Origin: Tomocerus qinae
Lineage: Eukaryota > Arthropoda > Collembola > Entomobryomorpha > Tomoceridae
Length of the DNA stretch: 64,000 nt
Assembly (NCBI GenBank): GCA_020055645.1
Contig: CM034546.1
Location: 20,832,001 to 20,896,000 of the forward strand
Direction of reading: 5' to 3'
Within the stretch, counting starts at the first letter, position 1, and every line of letters begins with the position of its first letter. The notes under the pieces are model-generated. The model saw nothing but the letters and a program-made list of their open reading frames with translations, had not been told where the DNA came from and searched no databases. The translations under genes and the position numbers were made by a program. Positions 28,851 to 41,744 of this stretch are shown piece after piece.

Positions 28851-31787
28851 ATGATTTCATCGAAAAAGGGATACGTTGGAATTTTTGCGATTATTATTTT
28901 TAATCTACAACATCATATTTATGCTGGGAAACTAGAAAATTTATTCACCATTGAGAAGGATTGTGTTATCAATATAATTACGTACGATCTGGTTTCCGAA
29001 CTGACAGCTAAGATGTTGGAGAATCTAATCCAAATAAAACTTCCATTGGCCATCACTAATGTTGATCATATAAAAAGAAAGTTTTCTCAGAAATACAAAC
29101 TATTTGACGAACAGAAATTGCAATCACAATTGTATCAACGAATTATGAATTCGGATGAAATGTGCTCTTCCCAGTCTTTATCATTTAAAGAATATTCTCC
29201 TTATATAAATAACCGATTCAAATGTATTGTACATTTTTCTGTAGACATAAAAATGGCCAACTCTGTTGACCTAGCACTGACAAGGTATATAACTATGTAC
29301 ATAGGAAATAATTTCTGGTTCAATGAATACACTATATTCAAAAAACCTTATCTGTCACTGAGAAAAACATGCCTAGATAATCGTTTCACCAGAACTCTAG
29401 ATCACACTAACGTTTATTTTCTCATTCAAAAAGAAATTCTGAGTAGCGCACACAATCAAACCCAATTTTTAAATGAGATTGAATCTCATTTTAATGGGAT
29501 AGAAGGACACTATTTTGTACAATCATTATTGAAAGAAGACCACAGAATTTTTTTCCTCTGTGAGAAATCTCGGCATGATAACGAAAACTCCAAAATACCA
29601 AAAACATTTATGAACAATTTGATTTTCTTACAAAATGCAACAGAAGAAAATACTCTAGATCGGACAATTTTTAGAAAGTTGCGCGCAGAAAAGTCGCTGA
29701 AAATTTATGCCGCGAACGAACAAATACATTTAGAAATTCAACGTATAGCTGCAACTAATAAATATATTGATTTTATGCCTTTACTGAGGAACGAAAATTT
29801 TCGATCCGGTTTTGAAGGAAACAAAATCGATGTAAGTTTCATTTTATCTTCCATCATCTTACAGAGATTTCCCAACATAACAATTGGTTCTAATTCAATA
29901 AAATTTGGCAAAAGGCCTACAAAAGGTCTAATACCATTAATAAGTTATGAAAATACACCTGTCACAGGTAATACCATGGACAATGTTTTCACTCACTCAG
30001 AAAGTTACAATTTTATATCTTGTGTAGTTCTTGAGGATGAAAGTCTATCGTTTTACGGCTATATCCGTCCATTTCAACTCTCTTCATGGATTGGAATTCT
30101 TTCCACAATATTCGTTGTCACATTCTTCTTTCAACTCACTTTGTATTTCAAGCACAACCAAATCCACCAATTCATTTTCACTTGCTGTGCTTATGCACTC
30201 TGCAACAATTGCGGATACCCGAAAAAGGTGGAAAAATATTTCTGGTTCAAAATTGTTCTGGGTCCATTTCTATTGATGTTCATCGTTATCACTTACGGCT
30301 ATGCAGGCATCGTTATCACGGATTTAACTGAACCGAGAGCTATAAGACGCATTGACTCGTTTGATGAAATTGCTGCAATGGATGAAATTTCCGTTGTCGG
30401 TTCACTTAAAGGAGATTCGCCATACGAACCATCGTCAATGTCAATTGATGACCAACATCAAATATTGTTCAGTTACTACTGTTACATATATTTAAAAGAA
30501 ACACCAAACAATAATTCGGAAGTATTCATGAACAACTATTATAAATGTTGGGAAACGATATTAAATTTAGGTTTCATATCGCGAAGGTTTAAATTTCAGA
30601 ATGTACCAATAATTGAAACTATAAGATCTGCAATGCAATTTTCAAACCGAATTCCGAAAAATTATTTTAATAACCATTTCCTTTTTTCTTGGGATTCCTA
30701 TTATATGCCTATTTTTGATAAAAACATGATTGCAATTAAAAAAAAGACTCTTTTTCCGCTGGCATCTCCTTTAGGGACCGTCCATATATTATGTCATCAA
30801 AAAATCGCCATTTTTCCGACCCCCTCCCCCCTTATGTCATCACATGTCAGCATTTGTCTGACCCCCCCTAATATACTATGTCAACATTGCTCTTACCCCC
30901 CACCCAAAAACTTTGCAAAATAGATTTAGAAAGTTTAAATTTTTTAAGCCTACAATGTACATAATTAAAAACTGTAACTGAATTACATAATATTATTTAT
31001 TTTAAGTTTATAGAAGCAATAATTAGGTAGTACTGAAAGTTCTTTTTTTATTTATTTTTGTTGACATAATCATCAGCTCGTACCCCCTCCCTCCCCCTGT
31101 CAACAATTGTCAACATTTGCTTAGACCCCCTCCCTCCCTAAAGTGTTGACATAATATGTGGATGGTCCCTTATCAAGTTTTCAACATTGGATTTCTCAAT
31201 GTAACAGATCAGTGTTTGTAGATAGACAGAGCCGGATTCATCGATTTTTAAACGATTCCCATTGGGATATTAAAAATGGGGTCCAGCTTAAAAGAAAGTT
31301 GTACATTGGATCTAAGGACAACAAAAATACTTTTACTTATGGCATGGGAGTCAAAACCCAATTTTTAGTTCTTCGAGAATACCTACATATTAAACTTTTT
31401 ACTTTGTCCGAATCTGGGATTTATGCAAAATGGATGGATGTCTTCAACCACTTTAATTTCACTCTATGTAAACATTGCTTCGATAAACAGGAACCCCGTG
31501 CTTTGAATTTCTATAATTCAAACATTTTCACCATTTTTGCCATTTATTTGGTTTGTTTTATAATTTTTTCATTGGCATTTTTTTGGGAAGTTAGAAATGT
31601 TTTGGTTTGTATTATTTGTCAATTGATTTCCAAATTACATCGTACTTTCAAAACAATTTTTAATAATTTGAAACGGAGAAAAGCAAGTTTCACCTGTTTT
31701 ATGACTTTAGTAGCTTTCCACGATAATAAAAACGTATTTAAGAGGGTACTAAAAACAAATGTCATCCCTTCAGAAAAACCGGAGTAA
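28851..31787 (+). pseudogene. Ionotropic-receptor-like gene interrupted by a MITE (IR4)
   Basis: From the ATG at 28851 a frame with signal peptide (IFAIIIFNLQHHIYA) and long extracellular region runs to a first helix at about 406-432 (QLSSWIGILSTIFVV), a second at about 466-490 (LGPFLLMFIVITYGYAG) and part of the second ligand lobe. At 30773 it meets a 396 bp inverted-repeat element carrying stops (first at 30921). The coding match resumes in the same frame at 31173 (FQHWISQCNRSVFVDRQSRIH, cf. IR1 TWISKCEKSAWIDRQSELH) and runs through a final helix (FTIFAIYLVCFIIF) to 31787. Without the insert and one target copy the gene would be 845 residues. As it stands it would make a receptor lacking its last helix and part of its ligand-binding domain. 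It is much diverged from IR1/IR3. Confidence 0.75.
30774..31169. mobile_element. PIF/Harbinger-like MITE inside IR4
   Basis: Ends GGGACCGTCCATATATTATG and, inverted, GGGACCATCCACATATTATG are 23 bp arms with two mismatches, flanked by TTA on both sides (30771-30773, 31170-31172). A TTA duplication and GGG-starting ends are typical of PIF/Harbinger. 396 bp, C-rich inside, no ORF of its own. Insert plus duplication is 399 bp, so frame length is kept but stops are introduced. Confidence 0.88.
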
Positions 31788-32590
31788 ACAGTACTCACAA
31801 TTGCGTATACAGGAACAAATAATATATTATGACTAGTGAACCCAGCTAAGGGGGCAAATCTAGCACTCAAGAAAAATTCAGCAGGCCACCCATCACAGTA
31901 ATAAAAACGATTTCGAAAACATCCCATTAGGTTGTTAACTTTTTAAATACAAAGTACATTTAAATTAATGCACCTTTATTTTCTACAGTGGTTGGAAAAA
32001 TTAGCTGCAGCCCCAACTTCCTGATAAAAAGGAATTCCCTACACCAAAATAATAACTGTAGATAGTAGCATCAAATGCAGGGAACAATGAAAGACTATTT
32101 CCGAAAAAAACTCCCAAAAAGTTGCCAAAACTTTTAAAATCGAAAAAAAAACCCTCTAGGATTTTGGAAAAACGTTCAAATCCCATGAGTACAACTTACG
32201 AATAAATATTTTTAAAGAATAGTTAATTACCCAGTGCTGTTATTTAATTCTACAAAAAGATATCCCAACTGGCACAAAGGAATTAAGAGGGTAGTAAAAA
32301 GTAAACCTAGCTCTATTAAAAAATGTTGAATAAGTTTTTCGATATTATAGCAGAACCAATTTGGGTTAGAAGTTTTGAAATGCCATTTAATACGCACATT
32401 ACGATCATTACGAAATGTTCCCTTTCGCTAATCATTTCCATTCGATCCCCAGTCACCATTCAACCTTCTTATGTAAACTATTATTATTTAGATGTTATAA
32501 CAATAATATGTAACGACTCATTTCGTTGGTTTAAAGGAATTGGGCTTGCGCATTTTACTTTTTTTGCTTTTAAGGAGCCTGCATAAATTC
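31788..32590. other. Intergenic downstream of IR4
   Basis: About 800 bp. Short frames only, none convincing. Confidence 0.4.
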
Positions 32591-32593
32591 CGT

Positions 32594-32735
32594 GTGCAGT
32601 TTATGGGAGGAGGGGATACCCAAAAGTGTTGCAGTCAGCACTTGCGTTGCACATGTGGGAGGGGGTTTTGCTTTACGTAATATATGCAGGTTTCCTAGGT
32701 TCTCCCTACCACACTTACATATATATATATATAGA
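32594..32735 (+). repeat. Repeat flanking the satellite, left copy
   Basis: CGTGTGCAGTTTATGGGAGG through GCGTTGCACATG to ACGTAATATATGCAGG is closely matched at 34337-34505 on the other side of the 384 bp array, in the same orientation. It ends in a (TA)n run at 32719-32733. Confidence 0.7.
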
Positions 32736-32770
32736 CAGGTAAATTAATCAAGTCTGCGATTATATATAAA

Positions 32771-34204
32771 GATTAATAATTGACCATGCATAGTATTCAT
32801 TGTGATAATTTTAAATTCAAATCTTATATGAACAGTTGCATTCTGTTGGTGGAAATTGGAAAAATTATAAACCGCGTTTACTAATTTCAGAAATGCTTGG
32901 ATTTAATTAGGATATTAATAAATGTTCGAATTTTAATAAAAATAAACATTCATGCAGTAAATTTAATTAAGTGATCAACTAATTACAATTACTTACTGAG
33001 TTACAATAGATGAGCCTTTTTCAATTTCACTCAGGTCAAAATATCAAAAAGCAGTAGATATTTCCTTCCCGGGGATCGGCTGTAGCTTTGAAAAAAGCTG
33101 TTTCTGGAATAAAAACAAATTATACACATATTATTAGTAAGCCTACTTAATAGTTATTAATAATTGACCATGCATAGTATTCATTGTGATAATTTTAAAT
33201 TCAAATCTTATATGAACAGTTGCATTCTGTTGGTGGAAATTGGAAAAATTATAAACCGCGTTTACTAATTTCAGAAATGCTTGGATTTAATTAGGATATT
33301 AATAAATGTTCGAATTTTAATAAAAATAAACATTCATGCAGTAAATTTAATTAAGTGATCAACTAATTACAATTACTTACTGAGTTACAATAGATGAGCC
33401 TTTTTCAATTTCACTCAGGTCAAAATATCAAAAAGCAGTAGATATTTCCTTCCCGGGGATCGGCTGTAGCTTTGAAAAAAGCTGTTTCTGGAATAAAAAC
33501 AAATTATACACATATTATTAGTAAGCCTACTTAATAGCTATTAATAATTGACCATGCATAGTATTCATTGTGATAATTTTAAATTCAAATCTTATATGAA
33601 CAGTTGCATTCTGTTGGTGGAAATTGGAAAAATTATAAACCGTGTTTACTAATTTCGGAAATGCTTGGATTTAATTAGGATATTAATAAATGTTCGAATT
33701 TTAATAAAAATAAACATTCATGCAGTAAATTTAATTAAGTGATCAACTAATTACAATTACTTACTGAGTTACAATAGATGAGCCTTTTTCAATTTCACTC
33801 AGGTCAAAATATCAAAAAGCAGTAGATATTTCCTTCCCGGGGATCGGCTGTAGCTTTGAAAAAAGCTGTTTCTGGAATAAAAACAAATTATACACATATT
33901 ATTAGTAAGCCTACTTAATAGTTATTAATAATTGACCATGCATAGTATTCATTGTGATAATTTTAAATTCAAATCTTATATGAACAGTTGCATTCTGTTG
34001 GTGGAAATTGGAAAAATTATAAACCGTGTTTACTAATTTCGGAAATGCTTGAATTTAATTAGGATATTAATAAATGTTCGAATTTTAATAATAATAAACA
34101 TTCATGCAGTAAATTTAATTAAGTGATTAACTAATTACAATTACTTACTGAGTTACAATAGATGAGCCTTTTTCAATTTCACTCAGGTCCAAATATCAAA
34201 AACA
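32771..34204. repeat. Satellite array, 384 bp unit, about 3.7 copies
   Basis: TTGACCATGCATAGTATTC recurs with TGACCA at 32781, 33165, 33549 and 33933, an exact 384 bp period. Copies differ by a few substitutions (copies 3 and 4 share a CGTGTTT and TTTCGG variant). The last copy breaks off near 34204. No ORF. Confidence 0.93.
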
Positions 34205-34321
34205 GCCGAGAATTTTTGCTTTTAATGAAGAAACAGCAGATGCACTTAGCTTGTGTCTTTAGGTCATTTCATCAATCACAACAGAGCAGATAGAAGAAGT
34301 GAACATGCGCATTTTTGTGGG

Positions 34322-34417
34322 AATGTGCATATATTACGTGTGCAGTTGATGGGAGGAGGAGTTACTCAAAATGTGCATATATTACGTGTGCAGTTGATGG
34401 GAGGAGGAGTTACTCAA
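34322..34417. repeat. 48 bp tandem duplication
   Basis: AATGTGCATATATTACGTGT and the next 28 bases occur twice in tandem (34322-34369, 34370-34417), inside the right-hand repeat that flanks the satellite. Confidence 0.85.
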
Positions 34418-34679
34418 AAGTGTTGGAGTCAGCATTTGCGTTGCACATGGGGAGTGGGTTTTGCGTTACGTAATATATGCAGGTTCCCTAGGCTGTCCTA
34501 CCAGACATACATAGTTACATAGATAGATTGGTAAGTTTTTTTCCTTCTGTGTTTATTATATAGAGATGATCGTTAGTTTGACAAAACTCATGCATGTTCT
34601 AAACAAAGAGCTTCTAATAATACACAGGGAATAGAGCAAAAGTGGAGAATATTTTTTTTATAACATTGATGAATAGCTC

Positions 34680-34749
34680 CGCCGTAAAACGGCGCGAAAA
34701 TTTACCGATACCTATTAATACATCCGACAACTTCCGCCGTGAAACGGCG
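34680..34749. repeat. Pair of CG-rich hairpins
   Basis: CGCCGTAAAACGGCG (34680-34694) and CGCCGTGAAACGGCG (34735-34749), each followed by CGAAA and a T-rich stretch, in AT-rich surroundings. Similar in style to the hairpins at 25513-26560. Confidence 0.7.
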
Positions 34750-36214
34750 CGAAATTTTTACCATACCTACTGATGCATAATCGAAGACAATAGGGATTGA
34801 TTTTTGTACCATTGAAAGGCATTACGGTTTTGGCTCTACTTTACAACCTGCTGATTGCCAACTCTCTGATATTTTAATTTAGGTTTTTCATTAGTATTGC
34901 ATAGATTAGTGGTATAAGTTATTTTGGTAGGAGGTAGCGGTGGATTGGCAATCTATTATTTAATTTTGAAATATGTTTATTCGTCAACTATACACGAACG
35001 CAGTTTAAGTATTCTAACAAAATAATTTATTATTTAATATTTAAGTTTATTTAATCTTTCTGTGTTTCGTATCTCAAGAACAGTATCATAGTGGACTTCA
35101 TTTAATTTTAAAGAGGATGATTTTTAAAACAATGTTTCTAATTGGTTTATACACTAGAAAATTTACCATAACATGATATATACGTACATTTTGTACTGCA
35201 TTGGAATGCAGGATGAAAAAAATATTGTCGTTAACTTTATCTATTGAAGTATTTCTACTACCAATTTTACTAAATAAATTCAAAATTGCACCATATATAT
35301 CTCTATTTCAATAACTACATAATATTATAGGTTACATCTTATTTATAGTTTTCTTTTACTCATCCTTTATTTATGCAATTATAGATATGGTTGCATGTTG
35401 CATTGGGGATGTAGTATAACACTGAAATCATACAAAATTCAATTCAAATTCTTGGACTTAACATGATGGTGAGGTTTGGAGTTGCATTTCGTGTCTACTA
35501 ACTATACCTAATATGCAAGAACTTTTATTCCAATTGCCTCTTGTCGAACTGTCAAACTGAGCTACTATATAAAAAAGCTCGTATCCAGGAATTTGACCAG
35601 GAGGGATCACACAAAGAGTAATGAAAGTAGCTCGCCAGAGTAGAAAGAATCGTAAGCGGACACAGTACACTATGTTAGATGTTTTTACATTTGCATCTAA
35701 TAAAAATGTGCAACCGTGAATTCCCCAAATTTTCAACACCGATCTCAACCATATATGCAACAAAGACGACACAATTAGAACAGATTAACGTATTAAATTT
35801 GATTGTCAAAATGATCAGAAACCAAATTTTTGATTTTCTAAAAAAGTATTTTAACTCCACTCCGCTGTTTTTATTAAGAGTGCAATTAAACTTCAATTCA
35901 TATGAAATGGCAAAACTTCTTTTTGTATTTGCAGATTTATTCATTCAATACATATTTATTATGAGAGTACGGATAGGTAAGTATGTAAGACTCATAAATA
36001 GGTAGTTTAAACAAGGTGCTATAAATGGCCAGTAATATTAGTAGTTAAATTATTACTCACTACAAATGTTGGAAATTTTTTATCAAAACTGTGTGGATGT
36101 ATTATTAATATACTCTTTATTTAGCTATGATTACGACAGATAAAATGAAAACCACTAAAATCCTTTAATCCCATTACGTACATTTGGTGCTAGCCCTCTT
36201 GTAAAGCCAAGCGC

Positions 36215-36290
36215 AGCTAGCAGGCCTGCTAAGGCTTCAAACTGCAGACAACAGGGTAAATAGTAGATCAATTCCACCCTGAGTTACTCG
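36215..36290 (+). repeat. Dispersed repeat shared with 63941-64000
   Basis: AGCTAGCAGGCCTGCTAAGGC ... GTAGATCAATTCCACCC is found again at 45541-45606 (duplication unit 2) and, on the minus strand, at 63941-64000 at the window edge. Confidence 0.6.
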
Positions 36291-36657
36291 AATGACTTTG
36301 GAATCGGAAATAGGCTTTCTTTCCAAACACTCGGTGTGTAAATTAATTACTTAATCCGGATATTGTATAAATAGCAGATTGAGTAATTTAGCTGAGGAAT
36401 GTAATGAGCTGAGGAGCTTAATGAATTTATTAGCATGTAACAAATAACATCATTACTTACATACTAATGACGATAAACTGGAGTGCTAATGCAATGCTTA
36501 TAAATACATTCAAGAACAATGTTATATTACTACATTAAAAATCCAATATTATAGCAGTTGTGAGGGTTAACAGATAAAGATCCAACGTCACTAACATGAG
36601 GTAACAAATCCGACTATGCGAGGATTAATAATAATTTGCTTATGTAGGCAAATAAAA

Positions 36658-37306
36658 TCAGCCCGTTAAGAACGATAGTTCTTCGACCTTTGTTTTTGTT
36701 ATTTTCAGATACAGTCGTTGAAATAAGCCAAAAGAAATGTCCGTCAAAATGTTTCTAACTTCAAACATGAATACAGATGCAAATATAGCACCAAGAATGC
36801 CAGCAATTATGAATATAGTCGAGATGTTAGACTGCATTAAGGATAGTGGCTTCAAAATGGTCTTTTCCAGACATTGGGAACATTGCACAAAATTAGTCCG
36901 TTTAGAATATTCTATCCATTTGTTATAAATTCCAGATTCGAAAACCGTCCTAAAACGATTAGTTGCATGATTATTAAATGCAGAAAAACGTCCCGCCAGA
37001 ACGAATCCATATCTTTGTGGCATGAATTGATTATCCACATTCCCCATGTACAGTTTTCTGAGACAGTGTATTTTTGACACGGGCAAGTCCCACTCTGATC
37101 GGTTGAAGAATCGGTGTAACTCGCTTTGTCTGTCAATCCAAGCTGATTTCTCACATTTTGAAATCCATTTCTGTGGAGTGATGAATGGATATTCTGGAGG
37201 GAACTTATGATTTTTGAGTAGCCCTCCGATGACTTTCCCTTTGGGAGAAAACTTCAATTCGTAAGACTTTTGCAAAGAGAAGTAGAGATTTTCAATGGGA
37301 TAAAAG
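36658..37306 (-). pseudogene. C-terminal fragment of an ionotropic-receptor-like gene
   Basis: About 205 residues matching the last quarter of IR3: SYELKFSPKGKVIGGLLKNH, WISKCEKSAWIDRQSELHRF and the final helix ISTIFIIAGILGAIFASVF. The match stops at 37306 (...GGGATAAAAGGTG), where the sequence switches to one that in unit 2 lies at 49556 (TTGACTATCT). The rest of the gene and the following 2.9 kb were therefore lost in a deletion here. The remaining frame is open, but it lacks signal peptide, ligand lobe 1 and the pore, so a working channel is excluded. Confidence 0.8.
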
Positions 37307-40300
37307 GTGCTTTGACTATCTAATCATTATCATAGTCAAATGCAATGATTTAATACGCTCTACATTTATGTTTATTTTGCTAACCAAACATTGATCCATT
37401 TCGCATCACTAACCTATTGAGTAAATGACAAAATATTTGTAGAGTGCAAATTTACCTATTTAGTGTTTCAAATTCTAACAGACAGAGTGCATGCAAGATC
37501 CTTTCTATTCCAGCGAGCTTCTGTTACAGCCAATGGCTTATATAGATTGACATTAAATTTGTGCATTAAAAGTTAACGACGCTGGTGGAAATTATGTTTG
37601 CTTCCCAAGGGAAGAGAGCTTTATGGGTAATTATTGTGGGATAACTGATGTAACAATTATGATACGGGTGTTGGCAATAGGACAGTAATTGAGGCATGCG
37701 CACAATACTATTACTTTGTATAGAGGAAGTACACCCCATATTGCATACAAAAAGATGCGGATAGGAATTAATAGTCAATTTTTCAGTTTCTACAATTAGT
37801 AATTTCAATTATCATTCACATTGATCTGAACTACCTATATTATTATTACCTAATTAATAATTATCAATAGAACTGATAACATAAAGTTCATTTATGTTCA
37901 ATAAGAAACTTAGTCATATCAATTTAATAATTTACTTAGGTGTCAGCGTCAGACATGCCACCATGGTTGCCCGCACCGCAGTAACGTAAAGACATTAACA
38001 ACTGTTCCCGTTGAATTCACAAAACGGCAATTACTTTCATCAGAAGCGGAGTAGGTGAAGGTTCAGCTACTAAATTACCGCATTAATAAGTATAAACATC
38101 ACGTTAATGAAATATATCTCAATGAAAAATTATTTAGATTTTCATTGTTTAGAATTTCATTTCTAAACATTTTCAATATGATATAGGCAAGTACTTACTA
38201 CCCACCCGAAAGAGCTGGCCCGACTTATTATTATACACGGACAACTCAAGCGGACATTTTTGATTATAGTTTGTTATACTTTTCCTTCAAATTCTACCAT
38301 TGTAATATAACAATACCTTATTACTGCTACCAATCCACATTTTATACTAATACTTAGAATGGTAGATACTAAAGAAATTTAGCTATCCAAATACCTTACC
38401 GAAATAATATATAGGGGGCAAACTAAAAACATTTAAGAATTTATCGTATAGCAAAATTACAGCACTTTCAGCTCATTCATATGAATACAAACTTAAGTAT
38501 TTGAAGTTTTAGACTAACAAAATGTTTACTGACAATTACAGCACATTTCAAGCATAAAAAATACTAGTACAATATACTAGAAATTATAGACCTTGGTTTC
38601 CATGATCCAATCTGTAATTTCTAGCTAATCCTTATCTGGCATCTCGTTTTTGCATTTTATTCGTCGATTTGAATATGTAAATCAATAGAACTCGTGAAAC
38701 TTGTGATGGAACTTAAACTATAAAAATGAAAAACGTCTACACCATTCTTACTAATTAATATTAGAAAGGCTTGATTGTAACTTACCCATTTTTAGAAGAA
38801 AGTTATACAAAACTTAATTTCATATATGTTTACTGATATAAAGCAGACAGTTATGCCCAGTCAACTAAACAGTACGGCCAAATAATTTAGGTACAGCAAT
38901 TTCAAAAAATACCTTAAAATGGAAAACATTGTCCTATAATCATTACCATTGTCGCAACGTTTGTGGAAGAACCTTCATTTAATAAGTAAGAAAACAACCA
39001 CTAATTATGTTTATTGGAAGAGTTGGGTGTTCATATAGTAATATGGTGTAAATATCGCACTAAAATATACGAAAATGTTTAAAAATCATCATTTCTGTTT
39101 CTGTAAAACAATATTATGTACACCCTAAAATGTGTATTAACTTCCGGGTTTGTACGGCTGGTATAATTCATGCAATTTCTTTAACTTCCAGTTCCAACGG
39201 GTTATACTAATATTTATTTAGATATACTTTACGATGTTGTACAAATAATATGATAAAACCGAGATTCGATAGCGCATTTCCAAATTAGAAAAGAGAAGCA
39301 GTATCGATTGTGTATTCCAAATGGACCAATGAAAGACTAATGAAATGATGACATCACACTTAGTAGAAATTAGTCAAATCTGCTGACATAAAACAAAGTA
39401 AATCTAAACTTTACTTACAAGTAAATCCCTAAAATAATTAAGAAGATTTTCATACCAATTGTTATAGTAGATCAGTTCGTTATCGAATCTAGTTTTAATC
39501 ATGATTCAAACTCTCCCATTACATTCTCATGGCAAAAGTAAGAACAGTAACAGTATAGTGAGTATAGTATACACTCCAATGAAATTAGCATAAAAGGCTA
39601 CTCAAAAATAAATGACGACCATAGAAAATAGTATATTATATCCTTCAGTATGTACAAGCCATATTGACGCCTCATGCATAAAATATACAACTGCAGAGCA
39701 CTTTTGAATATTACTTTGAAAATATCAATCCTGTTTAATGGTGGGAATGGGAACAAAAGTGGATGTCACTACTATTACTTATTTCATATTTGTAAAATTT
39801 GATTTGATTTGCCACAAAACAAATGCTACAAAATTGAGTTTCTCCGGCGCCATAAAACATTATTTGATTGAAATAATTTTTGTAAGGAATGCCAGTATTT
39901 ATTACTTAAATGTACGAAAGCATGAAATGCATTAACGAAAGAATAATTTCCGCATGTTCCCGATTGTTTTAGCTCTGCTTTTAATTAAATACATAATAAT
40001 GTTTTCTATTCGGAATTAAAATGAACTGGTGTTTGTTAAGTTTGATTTGAGTAACTTGTTTTTTCTGATGTTTTTCCCATACATTATGTTTTAACTTAGC
40101 TGAATAAAAACAATTAACTTTATAATTAAGTATTATTTGATTTTTAAATTGACATCAAATAATGTGATGAAAAAATCCAATGTATTGCTCCTCACCTTGA
40201 CTTGGAACAAATAATTTAATTCCATGCAATAATTTCTACACTTTATGTGATATTTTATTTGAAATCAAATTATTTGATTTGATCAAATAATTCGGCTTGT

Positions 40301-40409
40301 TCCCAACTCTATCATACAAAGCAGTAGTATTCAAATATGGTAAGCAATCAGCAAACCAGCAAACGTGACCATTTTTGTTACTGTTTTGACTTAGTAGTAT
40401 TATTCTTTA
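37307..40409. other. Intergenic, duplicated sequence
   Basis: No gene. Mostly alignable by anchors to parts of 49556-57850 in unit 2. Confidence 0.45.
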
Positions 40410-41744
40410 CTAGGCGGTCACAGGACCCAGGTCCTGTCGTACATGGGGCTAGTACTTCTACAAACATTTTTGTAGGGACTGGTTTGTAGTAGGCCAATTA
40501 CACCAGTATTCAGATGGGTTCAACACTAATATAATGTAGCCGGTCTCAGGGCCCAGAGGCCCTGTTATAAATAATGATAGTGTTTATTTCGGGGCATAAA
40601 TTGTACGATTATTAGAATGCGTCTAACAGATACACAGATTTTTTATATTAACTCCGATTGATCTTCCCACGGTTTCTCATTTGGTGGGACGGTAGGTAGA
40701 GATTTTACATTATTAGAGTCAAAAAGTATTCCAAAACTTCGCCTTAGTACGACCTAGAGTCAACTTTTTGTTTTGAAATATAATTGTGAGTACTGGCAAC
40801 TTACTCCGGTCACCTCTTATGATCACATGTTTGATTCGTCGAGTTATACGGTACTCAAACCATAACCTTTGTTATATACTGCCACTAATTGATAATGGAC
40901 CATTTTGAGGTCAAGTTAGCCTTAATTGGCAATGTATAGTGTCAAGTAGTTAAATAGAAAACTGAATAATTTTCATTGTTACTTTTTGGTCCCATAAGAG
41001 AGTTTAAACTTTTATATTATAAGACTTTTCGAGCTGATCCCATTATTTTTGAGTTCCATTCCTGTCTCAGTGCTCACTTTTTCGGAAATCTGACTTTTTT
41101 AAAGCATTTAAAGTAGAGATATCAAAAACCCAACCACTACATTTTGTTCGTGGATATTCCACGATTCCATAAATTGCAAGACCCATAAAAATCAAATACC
41201 TATTTTGGACCGCATGTAAAGACAAATTTTAAATTCAATGTAGTGCAATGTAGGTTGACACTAAACGTTAATCATGGCATATTCAAGCGCATAAGTGAAC
41301 ACAAGGTAAATTAGAGCTATATTTTATTCATTACGCTGCCAAATATCTTCCCCTGAAGTTGTGAAATAGCCGGGCAAGTTAACTTTGGGTTTAGGCAAAT
41401 GCATGCACTGCTTCTGTTATGAAATATTTGAATATTAGAAATAATGTAATATATCAACATTGTTACATTCAACGCGCATGAACCAGTCTACGTTTATCAT
41501 ATAAGAGTGATGATAGTTGTGTATTGTGTAATGTGTCAGTCAATTCTGGTGGACAAAACAATTGACTCTAACGTGCGCAAAATTTTGTATCTTTCGAAAC
41601 CAAATCAAATTTTGATACCTAAACGTTTCGAAATTATAGTAATGCGGTGTCACGAAAATCTCTTGATACAAACATACAAATCTACACGGGTACACATACG
41701 GTATTATCTACACGCATGTCCCACTTTACTCTTATAAGTAGAGA
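40410..41744 (-). mobile_element. Non-autonomous Helitron, 1335 bp
   Basis: On the minus strand it starts TCTCTACTTATAAGAG at 41744, close to the Helitron 5' consensus, and ends with hairpin CAGGACCTGGGTCCTG, 7 nt, CTAG at 40410. The host bases are A before the start and T after the end. Unit 2 of the duplication supplies the empty site: ATTCTTC-ATTCCACATTT at 57858-57876 against ATTCTTTA|TTCCGCATTT once 40410-41744 is left out. No target duplication, as expected. No replication-initiator/helicase ORF. It contains a second, inner 3' hairpin (40536-40564) and one diverged fold-back arm (41150-41240). Confidence 0.8.
40536..40564 (-). mobile_element. Inner Helitron-like 3' terminus
   Basis: Minus strand: hairpin CAGGGCCTCTGGGCCCTG followed by AGACCGG and CTAC (a decayed CTAG). 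It lies 126 bp inside the outer end. The sequence on its right matches the copy at 19588. Confidence 0.55.
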
